Shown piece by piece: positions 36,364 through 46,105 of a stretch of DNA of 64,000 bases. Under the pieces are notes generated by a model that saw nothing but the letters and a program-made list of their open reading frames with translations, had not been told where the DNA came from and made no database searches. The DNA lies in the NCBI GenBank assembly GCA_002405875.1, contig DHMR01000036.1, positions 33,683 through 97,682 on the forward strand, written 5' to 3'. The translations under genes and the position numbers were made by a program. Every line of letters starts with the position of its first letter. Positions within the stretch are counted from its first letter, which is position 1. The DNA comes from a bacterium UBA4637. Lineage in GTDB: Bacteria > Bacteroidota > Bacteroidia > Bacteroidales > Bacteroidaceae.

Positions 36364-37712
36364 ATTTAAGAACTTTTAGAATCGGTGGTGTACACCCAGA
36401 AGAGAATAAAATCACAGCGGAGATGGCTACTCAGGTAGCAGCTCTTCCTAAGCAGGCTATCTTCCCATTGGGACAGCATATCGGTGCTCCAGCCAAGCCT
36501 GTAGTCGCCAAGGGTGACAAGGTTAAGGTCGGCACGCTGCTTGCCGAAGCTGGAGGCTTCGTGAGTGCACCTATATATAGTTCTGTCTCAGGAACCGTTT
36601 TTAAAGTAGATACTTCCATTGATGCGACGGGGTATCGCAAGCCTTGCATTATCGTTAATGTGGAGGACGACGAATGGGAGGAGAGCATTGACCGCTCAGA
36701 TAAGTTGGAGACTGTCGAAAGCCATCCTGAGCTTACTCCTGAGGAAATCGTCAATCGAATCAAGGCGGCTGGTGTCACGGGTATGGGTGGTGCAGGCTTC
36801 CCAACCTTCATCAAACTCTGTCCTCCTCCTGGAGCCAAGGCTGAATGTGTCATCATCAACGGAGTAGAGTGTGAGCCTTATATTACGGCAGATTATCGCT
36901 TGATGATGGAACATGCGGATGAAATCCTTGTAGGTTTAAACCTCTTGATGAAGGCGGCCAAGGTTGAGAAAGGTTACATTGGTATTGAGGACAACAAACC
37001 TGCGGCCATCAAGCTCTTCGAGGAGAAGACCGCCAATGATTCACGCATAGAGATTGTGCCTTTGGCTAAGAAGTACCCTCAGGGAGGTGAGAAACAATTG
37101 GTGGATGCTGTTATCCGTCGTCAGGTGCCAGCTCCTCCAGCTATCCCTGTCAACGTTGGAGCAATTGTTCAGAATGTAGGTACTGCCTTCGCTGTATATC
37201 AGGCTGTTATGAAGCATAAGCCTTTGTTTGAGCGCTATACGACCGTCACAGGTAAGCAAGTCAAAAATCCGGGTAATTTCCTCGTTCGTATGGGAACTCC
37301 ATTCTCTCAGTTGATTGAGGCTTGTGGTGGACTTCCTGAGGGAGACAACAAGGTGCTGGCTGGTGGACCGATGATGGGTAAGGCCGTCATCAGTTTGGAT
37401 GTGCCTGTGACCAAGGGTACCAATTCCATCACCATCCTAAGTGGTGCAGAAGCTCATCGCAAGAAAGCTCAACCATGTATACGTTGTGCAAAATGCGTAG
37501 AGGCTTGTCCAATGGGATTGGAGCCATACTTGCTCGCAACCTTGAGTGTAATGAAAGACTATGAGCGATTAGAGGCAGAGGACATCACCTCGTGTATCTC
37601 ATGTGGTTCATGTCAGTTTACTTGTCCTTCTCATCGTCCTATCCTGGACAACATCCTCGCAGGTAAGGGTGCAGTCATGGGCATCATCAAGGCTCGCAAT
37701 GCCAAGAAGTAA
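36360..37712 (+). CDS. rnfC: Rnf complex subunit RnfC
   Basis: This 450-residue peripheral subunit binds NAD(H) and FMN through the GMGGAGFPTFIKL-type region. It has two C-terminal 4Fe-4S motifs (CIRCAKCVEACP and CISCGSCQFTCPS). It overlaps rnfB by 4 nt, which indicates coupled translation. Confidence 0.96.
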   Translation: MNLRTFRIGGVHPEENKITAEMATQVAALPKQAIFPLGQHIGAPAKPVVAKGDKVKVGTLLAEAGGFVSAPIYSSVSGTVFKVDTSIDATGYRKPCIIVNVEDDEWEESIDRSDKLETVESHPELTPEEIVNRIKAAGVTGMGGAGFPTFIKLCPPPGAKAECVIINGVECEPYITADYRLMMEHADEILVGLNLLMKAAKVEKGYIGIEDNKPAAIKLFEEKTANDSRIEIVPLAKKYPQGGEKQLVDAVIRRQVPAPPAIPVNVGAIVQNVGTAFAVYQAVMKHKPLFERYTTVTGKQVKNPGNFLVRMGTPFSQLIEACGGLPEGDNKVLAGGPMMGKAVISLDVPVTKGTNSITILSGAEAHRKKAQPCIRCAKCVEACPMGLEPYLLATLSVMKDYERLEAEDITSCISCGSCQFTCPSHRPILDNILAGKGAVMGIIKARNAKK

Positions 37713-37760
37713 TCTTGTACAATGATATTTTAAGATTTCACAAAGATATTTCAAAAAGAA

Positions 37761-38762
37761 ATGAGTAAATTAATAGTTTCATTATCGCCACATGCCCATG
37801 GTCATGAGAGCGTGGAGAAGAATATGTACGGTGTGATTATCTCACTCGTACCAGCGATTCTCGCCTCATTGTATTTCTTCGGCTTGGGTTCAGCAGTCGT
37901 GCTGCTTACATCCGTGGCTGCCTGCGTCTTTTTTGAGTGGGCCATTTCCAAATACATTCTTAAGGTGGAACCTACCATTCTTGATGGTTCTGCCATTATC
38001 ACGGGTCTCTTGCTAGGTATGAACTTGCCTAGTAACCTGCCACTTTGGATCATTATCATCGGTGCGTTGTTTGCCATCGGTGTAGGTAAAATGACCTTTG
38101 GTGGACTGGGTAACAATCCTTTCAACCCTGCGTTGGTGGGTCGTTGCTTCTTGCTGGTCAGCTTCCCTGCCCAGATGACTTCGTGGCCAGTAGCTGGGCA
38201 GATGCTCTCTTATACAGATGCCACTACGGCAGCTACTCCTCTGGCTATCATGAAAACGGCTATCAAAACTGGTGATAGCAGTGTCTTGGACCAATTGCCT
38301 GATTCTCTGAGCTTGTTGTTCGGTGCTACAGGCGATGGCTTTGGAGCCGGAACCACTGGCGAAGTTTGTGCTATAGCCCTTTTGCTGGGCTTGGCCTATA
38401 TGCTTTGGAAGAAAATCATCACTTGGCATATCCCTGTCAGTATCATTGCTACAGTATTCGTGTTTAGTGGTTTGATGCACTTGGCCAATCCTGTTTATGC
38501 CAATCCTTTTGCAGTCATTTTGAGTGGTGGTCTGATGCTGGGTGCTATTTTCATGGCTACCGACTACGTGACGTCTCCAATGACTCACAAAGGACAGCTT
38601 ATCTATGGTGTTTGTATCGGCTTGCTGACCATCATCATCCGAAACTGGGGTAGCTATCCTGAAGGTATGTCATTCGCAATCCTTATCATGAATGCGTTTA
38701 CACCTCTCATTAACACATACGTTAAACCTAAACGCTTCGGAGAGAAGCCAGTTAAAAAATAA
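37761..38762 (+). CDS. rnfD: Rnf complex subunit RnfD
   Basis: This 333-residue membrane subunit has about 9-10 helices. The covalent FMN site motif D-x-x-[ST]-x-A-T is at residues 153-159 (DATTAAT), making Thr159 the probable flavinylation site. The second position is Ala where SGAT has Gly. Flavin attachment would need an ApbE-type transferase, which is not in this window. Confidence 0.94.
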   Translation: MSKLIVSLSPHAHGHESVEKNMYGVIISLVPAILASLYFFGLGSAVVLLTSVAACVFFEWAISKYILKVEPTILDGSAIITGLLLGMNLPSNLPLWIIIIGALFAIGVGKMTFGGLGNNPFNPALVGRCFLLVSFPAQMTSWPVAGQMLSYTDATTAATPLAIMKTAIKTGDSSVLDQLPDSLSLLFGATGDGFGAGTTGEVCAIALLLGLAYMLWKKIITWHIPVSIIATVFVFSGLMHLANPVYANPFAVILSGGLMLGAIFMATDYVTSPMTHKGQLIYGVCIGLLTIIIRNWGSYPEGMSFAILIMNAFTPLINTYVKPKRFGEKPVKK

Positions 38763-38774
38763 GGAGGATAAGAC

Positions 38775-39407
38775 ATGCAGAAATTAGAATCTTCATTGAA
38801 GAATATGGTTATCGTGCTTGTGGGTGTCGCCCTTGTCGTTGGTGCCGTGCTGGCTTATGTGAACCATATTACATCGGGGCCTATCGCTGAGAAGGCAGAA
38901 AAGAGTTTGGCTGCTGGTATCAAGAATGTGATGGGAACTGATAATCTACAAGTTGCTGAACCAGAAAAAATCGAGCAAACAATCGATGGAAAGCCTGTTG
39001 TCTTCACTGTCCATAAGTGTACAGACAAGAGTGGTGCAGAACTGGGAGCTGCCGTTGAGAGTACTACCGGTGGCTTTGGCGGGGACTTGAAAGTCCTGGT
39101 GGGCTTCGACCCTGAAGGCAAAATCTTGGGTTACACCATACTTCAAACTTCCGAGACACCAGGCTTGGGCGCTAAGGCTGCTACTTGGTTCCAGAAGGAT
39201 GGCAAAGGTTGTGTAATCGGTAAAAATCCCAAAGAGGGTGACCTTCATGTGAGCAAGGACGACAAGTCTGGCAATGCCGTCGATGCAATCACAGCCAGTA
39301 CCATTACAAGTCGTGCATTTCTGAAGGCTATTAACCAAGCATATTCTGCATATACCTCGAAAGGGGCTGATGCGCAGAGCGGTGCTTCTAAAGTAAAGAA
39401 AGGGTAA
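38775..39407 (+). CDS. rnfG: Rnf complex subunit RnfG
   Basis: The 210-residue protein has one N-terminal membrane helix and a periplasmic FMN-binding domain. The flavinylation motif is DAITAST (residues 170-176), with Thr176 as the likely FMN-linked residue. It is slightly off the usual SGAT form. It lies between rnfD and rnfE with short gaps. Confidence 0.94.
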   Translation: MQKLESSLKNMVIVLVGVALVVGAVLAYVNHITSGPIAEKAEKSLAAGIKNVMGTDNLQVAEPEKIEQTIDGKPVVFTVHKCTDKSGAELGAAVESTTGGFGGDLKVLVGFDPEGKILGYTILQTSETPGLGAKAATWFQKDGKGCVIGKNPKEGDLHVSKDDKSGNAVDAITASTITSRAFLKAINQAYSAYTSKGADAQSGASKVKKG

Positions 39408-39413
39408 GCCAAT

Positions 39414-39998
39414 ATGAGTAATATAAAGATTTTGATTAATGGACTCATCAAGGAGAATCCAACTTTTGTTTTGCTTCTCGGCATGTGTCCAACCTTGGCT
39501 ACAACAACCAGTGCCATCAACGGTCTCTCTATGGGCTTGGCCACGATGGCGGTGTTGATTTGTACCAATTTCGTGATTTCATGTATGAAGCGAATTACAC
39601 CTGACATGGTTCGAATTCCAGTCTTCATCGTGGTGATAGCCGCATTTGTGACCATTCTCCAGATGTTCATGAGTGCTTATGCTCCTGACAGCATCAACCA
39701 AGCATTGGGTATTTATATACCATTGATTGTAGTCAACTGTATTATCTTGGGTAGAGCAGAGAGTTTTGCTGCCAAAAATACTCCTGTGGCAAGCTTGTTT
39801 GATGGGTTAGGTTGCGGACTTGGTTTTACTTTGGCTCTTACTTTGCTGGGATGCGTTCGTGAAATTCTGGGTGCGGGTAGCTTGTTTGGTATCGCTTTTC
39901 TGCCAGAAACCACCAATATCTTGGTGTTTATCTTGCCTCCAGGTGCTTTCCTCACATTAGGTTATCTGATCGCAATATTTAATAAGGTTAAGAAATAA
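39414..39998 (+). CDS. rnfE: Rnf complex subunit RnfE
   Basis: This 194-residue integral membrane protein with six helices carries the conserved Cys regions of the RnfE/NqrD family (LLGMCPTLATTTSA and LIVVNCIILGRAE), which bind an intramembrane Fe-S centre with RnfA. It is 6 nt after rnfG. Confidence 0.94.
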   Translation: MSNIKILINGLIKENPTFVLLLGMCPTLATTTSAINGLSMGLATMAVLICTNFVISCMKRITPDMVRIPVFIVVIAAFVTILQMFMSAYAPDSINQALGIYIPLIVVNCIILGRAESFAAKNTPVASLFDGLGCGLGFTLALTLLGCVREILGAGSLFGIAFLPETTNILVFILPPGAFLTLGYLIAIFNKVKK

Positions 39999-40011
39999 GG
40001 AGGATTCATAT

Positions 40012-40614
40012 ATGGAATATTTATTGATATTTATCTCTGCGATTTTTGTCAACAATATCGTATTGTCGCAGTTCCTCGGTATCTGTCCTTTCTTGGGCGT
40101 ATCGAAGAAAATTGATACTGCCATCGGTATGGGTGGTGCCATCGCCTTTGTCTTGACCTTGGCGACCATTATCACCTGGCTTGTGCAGAAGTATGTCTTG
40201 GACCCATTTGGGTTGCAGTATCTTCAGACCTTGGCATTCATCCTTGTGATAGCAGCTTTGGTACAAATGGTGGAAATTATTTTGAAAAAGGTTTCTCCTG
40301 CACTTTATCAGGCTTTAGGTATCTTCTTGCCCTTGATAACGACCAACTGTGCCGTTTTGGGTGTTGCCATCTTGGTTATCCAAAAAGATTTCAATCTTTT
40401 GGAAAGTGTAGTTTATGCCTTTTCCACGGCGTTGGGCTTTGCTCTTGCCTTGATTGTGTTTGCGGGCATTCGAGAGCAGCAGGCTTTGGTAAAAATACCA
40501 AAAGGAATGCAGGGCATGGCTATTGTGCTGGTAACAGCTTCGCTCCTGAGTCTCGCCTTTATGGGTTTCTCTGGTGTAGACGGAGGCTTGAAGGCTCTGT
40601 TCGGTTTGGATTAA
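40012..40614 (+). CDS. rnfA: Rnf complex subunit RnfA
   Basis: The 200-residue integral membrane protein has six helices and the paired Cys motifs FLGICPFLGVSKK and LITTNCAVLGVA. It is homologous to RnfE with inverted topology. It is the last gene of the rnf operon, followed by a terminator at 40697-40742. Confidence 0.95.
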   Translation: MEYLLIFISAIFVNNIVLSQFLGICPFLGVSKKIDTAIGMGGAIAFVLTLATIITWLVQKYVLDPFGLQYLQTLAFILVIAALVQMVEIILKKVSPALYQALGIFLPLITTNCAVLGVAILVIQKDFNLLESVVYAFSTALGFALALIVFAGIREQQALVKIPKGMQGMAIVLVTASLLSLAFMGFSGVDGGLKALFGLD

Positions 40615-40696
40615 TAGCCACATACAAAACAACAGGAAACTTGGTCAGGAACTAAGTCTTGATGGTTTTGGCTCAAGTTTTTGAATTTTCAATAGT

Positions 40697-40742
40697 TCCC
40701 CTTTCTTGTCTTGCTTCTGGCAGATGAGAAAGGGGATTTTTT
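40697..40742 (+). terminator. Terminator of the rnf operon
   Basis: A 10-bp perfect stem (TCCCCTTTCT at 40697-40706 with AGAAAGGGGA at 40727-40736) is followed by six T residues. Confidence 0.88.
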
Positions 40743-40858
40743 ATATCCTTTCCCCTTCTCGAACCTCCATGGCGCTTCCTGCGGAGGTGTAAAACACAAA
40801 AAACGCTAAAAAGGACTATTTTTTTGCTTGTAAGCCATTTTGTTACAAAAAAAGTTTG

Positions 40859-40866
40859 TACCTTTG
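40859..40866 (+). promoter_or_regulatory. -7 element of gyrA
   Basis: TACCTTTG matches the -7 consensus. A TTTG is present 16 nt upstream (40839-40842), shorter spacing than usual. The leader to the gyrA start would be about 110 nt. Confidence 0.5.
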
Positions 40867-40985
40867 TCGATAATTAGAATAGGCAAATCTGCTTAAATCG
40901 AAAAGAAATAGCCTTAAACAGGATTTCATGAAAAATACCTGGGCTAGTTCGAATTAGTATGAATCATTCAATAATATTAAAATAA

Positions 40986-43604
40986 ATGGACGAGAATCAG
41001 ACTCTAGATCATGATAGAATCATGAAAATCAACATTGAGGAGGAGATGAAGTCATCTTATATCGACTATTCCATGTCGGTAATCGTGGCTCGTGCACTTC
41101 CTGATGTCCGTGATGGTTTCAAGCCTGTGCATCGCCGTATCCTTTACGGTATGCTTGGCATTGGAAACACCAGTGATAAACCTTATAAAAAATGTGCTCG
41201 CGTTGTAGGTGAGGTTCTTGGTAAATATCACCCACATGGAGACTCTTCTGTATATGGCGCACTTGTTCGCATGGGACAGGAATGGAACATGCGGTATACC
41301 TTGATCGATGGACAAGGCAACTTTGGCTCCGTTGACGGTGACTCTCCTGCTGCTATGCGTTATACGGAGTGCCGCTTGTCAAAGATGGGTGAGCATATCA
41401 TGGACGACTTGGACAAGGATACCGTCGACATGATGAACAACTTCGATGATACGCTTCAGGAACCAACCGTCATGCCAACCAAGATTCCTAACCTTTTGGT
41501 CAACGGTGGTAATGGTATCGCTGTCGGTATGGCAACGAACATTCCTACCCATAATTTGCGTGAGGTGATCGATGGCTGCTGTGCGTATATTGATAATCCG
41601 GACATTGACACCGAGGGATTGATGAAGTATATTCCTGCGCCTGATTTCCCAACGGGCGCAACTATTTATGGTATCCAGGGTGTGAAAGATGCCTATGAGA
41701 CCGGTCGTGGTCGTATTGTCGTACGTGCTACCGCTGAGATTGAGAGTGGTGATTCGCATGACAAGATCGTCATAACGGAGATTCCATACGGCGTGAACAA
41801 GGAACAGTTGGTGATGGCAATAGCTGATCTCGCCAAGGAAGGCAAGGTAGACGGTATTGCTAATGTCAATGATGAATCTGGCCGTCAAGGTATGCGAATC
41901 GTTGTGGATGTGAAACGAGACTCGAATGCCAATGTTCTCTTGAATAAACTCTTCAAGATGACGGCTCTTCAGAGTTCGTTCTCCGTCAACTGCATTGCTT
42001 TGGTCAATGGAAGACCTCGCTTGCTTTCCTTGAAGGAATGTGTGAAGTATTTTGTGGAACATCGTCATGATGTAACGATTCGCCGTACTCAGTTTGACCT
42101 TAAAAAGGCACAGGAGCGTGCTCATATACTCGAAGGTTTGATCATCGCTTGTGACAATATTGATGAGGTGGTTCACATTATCCGTGAGAGCAAAACCCCT
42201 TCCGATGCACAGCGCAACTTGGAGAAGCGTTTCGAACTCGATGAACTTCAGAGCAAGGCGATTGTCGATATGCGTTTGTCTCAGTTGACAGGACTCCGCT
42301 TGGAGCAGTTGCACAATGAGTTTGATGACTTGATGAAGACCATCGACTATTTGAACCAAATTTTGAACGATCCAGAACTTTGCAAAAAGGTTATGAAGGA
42401 CGAACTCAACGAGGTAAAGGAAAAATATGGAGATGATCGTCGTACCATGATCAAGCCGGATGACCACGAATTTAATCCAGAGGATTTCTATCCAAATGAT
42501 CCTGTGGTTATTACGGTTAGTCATCTAGGCTATATCAAGCGTACACCTTTGTCTGAATTCCGTGAGCAAGCTCGTGGAGGAGTTGGGGCTAAGGGTGCTC
42601 GTACTCGTGACAAGGACTTTACTGAATTTATCTATCCGGCAACGATGCATCAAACGATGCTGTTCTTTACAAAGAAGGGGCGTTGCTATTGGCTTAAGTG
42701 TTATGAGATTCCTGAGGGAGACCGCAATGCGAAGGGACGTGCTATCCAAAACCTTCTCAATATAGAAAGTGACGATCAGGTAAATGCTTTCTTGCGTTTG
42801 AAAGGCTTGAATGACTCGGAGTTTATCAACAGCCATTATGTGGTATTTGCTACCAAGAATGGTACTGTCAAGAAAACTTGCCTGGAGGCTTATTCTCGCC
42901 CACGTGCAAATGGTGTCATTGCCATCAATATTGTAGAAGGCGATGAGGTCGTAGATGTTCGATTGACCAATGGCCATAATGAATTGATTTTGGCGAATAG
43001 AAATGGACGTGCTGTTCGTTTTGACGAGAATACTATTCGTACGATGGGACGTACTTCTACGGGTGTCCGTGGTATGCGACTTGACGATGGTGATGATGCA
43101 GTCATCGGTATGATTGTTGTCAATGACGCAGAAACTGAAAACGTGATGGTTGTCAGTGAAAAGGGTTATGGCAAGCGTTCACAGGTTGTGGATTACCGTG
43201 TGACAAATCGTGGCGGCAAGGGTGTCAAGACCATCAACGTAACAGACAAGACTGGTCGCTTGGTAGCCATTAAGAATGTTACCAATGAAAATGACTTGAT
43301 GATTATAAATCAGAGTGGCATCGTTATCCGATTGGCTGTAGCTGACTGTCGTGTGATGGGCCGTGCAACTCAGGGCGTACGTCTTATTAACTTGACGAAG
43401 AAGAATGATGTCATTGCCAGCGTTTGTAAGGTCATGAGTTCGGAGCTAGAAGCCTCTGTGGAGGAAGAAAGCCGTGCAGCTTGGGCTAAGAAGAGCGAGG
43501 AAATCGAAGAGGATACCAAAGGCGTAATTCCTTCGGAACACACTGAGGACAACTCGACGGAAAATGCACTAGAAAATTCTGAGGATACTGGTGTTAAGGA
43601 GTAA
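40986..43604 (+). CDS. gyrA: DNA gyrase subunit A
   Basis: This 872-residue type II topoisomerase subunit has its catalytic Tyr at 126 (AAMRYTECR). The quinolone-determining region is KYHPHGDSSVYGALVRM: Ser87 corresponds to E. coli Ser83, and Gly91 to E. coli Asp87. The GyrA box appears as QARGGVGAKG, supporting gyrase rather than ParC. It ends in an acidic Glu/Ser-rich tail. The paired gyrB is not adjacent. Confidence 0.97.
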   Translation: MDENQTLDHDRIMKINIEEEMKSSYIDYSMSVIVARALPDVRDGFKPVHRRILYGMLGIGNTSDKPYKKCARVVGEVLGKYHPHGDSSVYGALVRMGQEWNMRYTLIDGQGNFGSVDGDSPAAMRYTECRLSKMGEHIMDDLDKDTVDMMNNFDDTLQEPTVMPTKIPNLLVNGGNGIAVGMATNIPTHNLREVIDGCCAYIDNPDIDTEGLMKYIPAPDFPTGATIYGIQGVKDAYETGRGRIVVRATAEIESGDSHDKIVITEIPYGVNKEQLVMAIADLAKEGKVDGIANVNDESGRQGMRIVVDVKRDSNANVLLNKLFKMTALQSSFSVNCIALVNGRPRLLSLKECVKYFVEHRHDVTIRRTQFDLKKAQERAHILEGLIIACDNIDEVVHIIRESKTPSDAQRNLEKRFELDELQSKAIVDMRLSQLTGLRLEQLHNEFDDLMKTIDYLNQILNDPELCKKVMKDELNEVKEKYGDDRRTMIKPDDHEFNPEDFYPNDPVVITVSHLGYIKRTPLSEFREQARGGVGAKGARTRDKDFTEFIYPATMHQTMLFFTKKGRCYWLKCYEIPEGDRNAKGRAIQNLLNIESDDQVNAFLRLKGLNDSEFINSHYVVFATKNGTVKKTCLEAYSRPRANGVIAINIVEGDEVVDVRLTNGHNELILANRNGRAVRFDENTIRTMGRTSTGVRGMRLDDGDDAVIGMIVVNDAETENVMVVSEKGYGKRSQVVDYRVTNRGGKGVKTINVTDKTGRLVAIKNVTNENDLMIINQSGIVIRLAVADCRVMGRATQGVRLINLTKKNDVIASVCKVMSSELEASVEEESRAAWAKKSEEIEEDTKGVIPSEHTEDNSTENALENSEDTGVKE

Positions 43605-43674
43605 AGAAACAAAATCTCGTTGATAGAACAAGCAGTACGTTTAGTAAAAAACAAACCATTTAAATAATAACGAT

Positions 43675-44880
43675 ATGAAAAAGTTAATGATTGCTGCTAT
43701 GTTGGTACTAGGTGCCGCATCAGCTTTCGCTGGCGACAGCGATGCACTCAAGTCTGTTCTTAAGGCTAAGACTTATGCCGAGGCTAAGACTTTGCTTGAG
43801 CAGAATCTTGGTTCAATGGCTAATGATGCTGAAAAGGCTAAGGCTTACAACTATTTGGTTGATCTCTCCATGAAGCAATTCAACGATCAGCAGTCCATCC
43901 AGCAGATGAATCAAATTACAAAGAAGAATGATCCTGTAGACATGGATGCCATGAACGAGGGTGCATACAATGCACTTGTTGCTGCTCAGGAATGTTATAA
44001 GTATGACCAGCTACCAAATGCAAAGGGCAAGGTGGCTCCTAAGTTCAATGGCAACGCAGATCGTGTCTGGGGCGCTCGCATTCAGCTTGTTAATGCTGGT
44101 CAAGATGCTGCTCAGAAGAATCAATCTGACAATGTCTTGAAGTACTGGGGCACATTCCTCGATACAGAGAACGCACCTATTTTTGCTGGCAAGACCAAGG
44201 AAAAAGCAAGCGAGAAGGAATATCTCGGTCAGGTTGCTCTCTTTGCAGCCCGCTATGCTTACCAGGCTAAGGATATGAGCCGTTGCGATAAGTATTGTGA
44301 TATCGCCCTGAAGGACTCTGCACAGGCAAAGGATGCTCTTAACTTGAAACTTTATGCAATGAAGGATGGCTTGAAGAATCATGAGGATTCTTTGGCTTAT
44401 GTCAACAAGTTGAAGGATCTTTATGCGCAGGATAAGAGCAATGAGGTAATCCTTGACAACTTGAACGGTATGTATTCTTCTCTCAAGATGGACAACGAGC
44501 AGTTGGCTCTCTTGGATGATGCAATCGCTGCCAACCCAAAGAACTTTGTAGCTCTTGCTGACAAGGGTATGTACTATATTGCCAAGAACGATGCTGACAA
44601 GGCCATTAAGTGTTTGCAGGAAGCTTTGGCTGTTCAGCCGGAAAATGTGGTGGTTATGACATACCTTGGTGCATGTCTCAATGTGAAAGCTTCTAACTTG
44701 CAGGATCCTAATGGACGTAAGGTGGTTTACAAGGAGTCTATTAAGCATCTTGACAAGGCTAAGGAGTTGGATCCACAGAAGGCTCAGGCCAACTGGGGCT
44801 ACAACCGTTACCAGGCTTATTATGGCTACTATGGTGCTAATGCTCCTGAGACGAAGCAAGCTGAGGAAGAGAGTAAGTAA
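43675..44880 (+). CDS. Secreted TPR protein
   Basis: The 401-residue protein has a signal peptide (MKKLMIAAMLVLGAASAFA) and several TPR-like helical repeats, clearest at residues about 290-330 (ALADKGMYYIAKNDADKAIKC..EALAVQPENVVVM). It probably scaffolds periplasmic protein contacts. It is Ala/Lys-rich with an acidic end. The partner is unknown. It has a strong terminator and lies 70 nt after gyrA, perhaps with its own promoter. Confidence 0.8.
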   Translation: MKKLMIAAMLVLGAASAFAGDSDALKSVLKAKTYAEAKTLLEQNLGSMANDAEKAKAYNYLVDLSMKQFNDQQSIQQMNQITKKNDPVDMDAMNEGAYNALVAAQECYKYDQLPNAKGKVAPKFNGNADRVWGARIQLVNAGQDAAQKNQSDNVLKYWGTFLDTENAPIFAGKTKEKASEKEYLGQVALFAARYAYQAKDMSRCDKYCDIALKDSAQAKDALNLKLYAMKDGLKNHEDSLAYVNKLKDLYAQDKSNEVILDNLNGMYSSLKMDNEQLALLDDAIAANPKNFVALADKGMYYIAKNDADKAIKCLQEALAVQPENVVVMTYLGACLNVKASNLQDPNGRKVVYKESIKHLDKAKELDPQKAQANWGYNRYQAYYGYYGANAPETKQAEEESK

Positions 44881-44885
44881 ATAAA

Positions 44886-44935
44886 AATCGCGCAAGAAAG
44901 TCCAGTTGGATTTTCTTGCGCGATTGCTTTATTTT
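44886..44935 (+). terminator. Terminator of the TPR protein gene
   Basis: A 14-bp perfect stem (44886-44899 with 44912-44925) is followed by a T-rich stretch, 6 nt past the stop codon. Confidence 0.88.
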
Positions 44936-45001
44936 GTAAGTTTCATTTCTATTGCTTTTTACCGTTGCTTTAATCTGATAGCAATGGTATGAACTTATCC
45001 C

Positions 45002-45961
45002 TTATGGGTTGACAACATTGATAGGGTGACCCTCCAAGAAGGCTTTGACATTTTCGGCAACTTGCTTGTTGAGGCGAGTGCGTGCTTCGTATGTCGCCCA
45101 TGCTATGTGTGGGGTGATGTAGGCATTCGGCTCCTTAAATAGTGGGTTGTCTTTCGAAGGAGGTTCTAGGGTCATTACGTCGGCACCATATCCACCTAAT
45201 TTCATGTTATGCAAGGCCTTTGCCACGGCTTCTTCGTCTACCAGAGGACCACGTCCTGTGTTAATCAAGATGGCCGTTGGTTTCATCTTCTCCAAACTTT
45301 CTTCATTGATAAAATGGTAGGTGTCGTCTGCCAAAGGGCAATGTAAGGACAATATGTCGGATACCGCTAAAAGTCCATCCTTGTTGACCTTGGTTATCCA
45401 ATCCGGTAAATCGCATGAGTTCTTACTAGTATAGGCATAAACGTCCATGCCGAAATCACGAGCGATTGTGGCAACTTTCATACCGATGTTTCCCAATCCC
45501 ATGACGCCAAAGTTCTTTCCAGCCAATTCCATCAGAGGGGTGTCCCAATAGCAGAAATCTTTATTGTAAGCCCAGCGTTCATTTCTGTTCTCTTGTGTGT
45601 AGTGCTCCACGCGATTGCTGATGGCAAGAATCAAGGCAAATGTCATTTGTGCAACACTGTCTGTGCTATAGGCTGGAATGTTGGTCACTATGACGCCTTG
45701 GCGCTTAGCTGCCTGTATATCTACTACATTGTAGCCAGTGGCCTGTACACCAATGTATCTCAGCTTTGGTAGTTGTGCTAATGTCGCTGCGTCCATCTGT
45801 ACTTTGTTTGTCAATATGATGTCGGCATCTTTGGCGCGTTCTACTTTCTCGTCGTCATTTGTTCGAGGGTAAACTGTCACGTTACCCAACTGCTCTAAGA
45901 GGTTCCAATTTAGGTCGCCTGGATTAGAGGCATATCCATCTAGAATAACTATGTTAACCAT
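45002..45961 (-). CDS. D-2-hydroxyacid dehydrogenase (glycerate dehydrogenase-like)
   Basis: The 319-residue NAD-dependent oxidoreductase has the Rossmann motif GLGNIG. Its catalytic regions are NTGRGPLVDEEAVAKAL, DVMTLEPP (Glu) and TPHIAWAT (His). It is similar to hydroxypyruvate reductase/glycerate dehydrogenase HprA, but close relatives act on various 2-hydroxy acids, so the substrate is uncertain. It is monocistronic. Confidence 0.9.
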   Translation of the reverse strand: MVNIVILDGYASNPGDLNWNLLEQLGNVTVYPRTNDDEKVERAKDADIILTNKVQMDAATLAQLPKLRYIGVQATGYNVVDIQAAKRQGVIVTNIPAYSTDSVAQMTFALILAISNRVEHYTQENRNERWAYNKDFCYWDTPLMELAGKNFGVMGLGNIGMKVATIARDFGMDVYAYTSKNSCDLPDWITKVNKDGLLAVSDILSLHCPLADDTYHFINEESLEKMKPTAILINTGRGPLVDEEAVAKALHNMKLGGYGADVMTLEPPSKDNPLFKEPNAYITPHIAWATYEARTRLNKQVAENVKAFLEGHPINVVNP

Positions 45962-46105
45962 TGTTTATTTTATATTAAAATGAATATATAAATTCCTCTG
46001 CAAAAGTACGAAAAAGGTTGGAAATTTCCAAATTTTTCTCCAATTAATTCATGTATATCACCTATATATTATCCATAAATCATGGGTTTCATCAACCCAT
46101 AAAAA

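Larger units (their letters stand above)
40615..40985. other. Intergenic region between rnfA and gyrA
   Basis: 371 bp without a credible gene. It contains the rnf terminator (40697-40742) and the gyrA -7 element (40859-40866), and otherwise nothing recognisable. A small inverted repeat (TACAAA and TTTGTA, about 40844-40860) overlaps the gyrA promoter region. Confidence 0.6.

Noticed and set aside
41379..42524. Long open frame on the minus strand inside gyrA
   Set aside because: It is antisense to a clear gyrase gene and its translation has no recognisable domain or signal. It is a codon-bias shadow.
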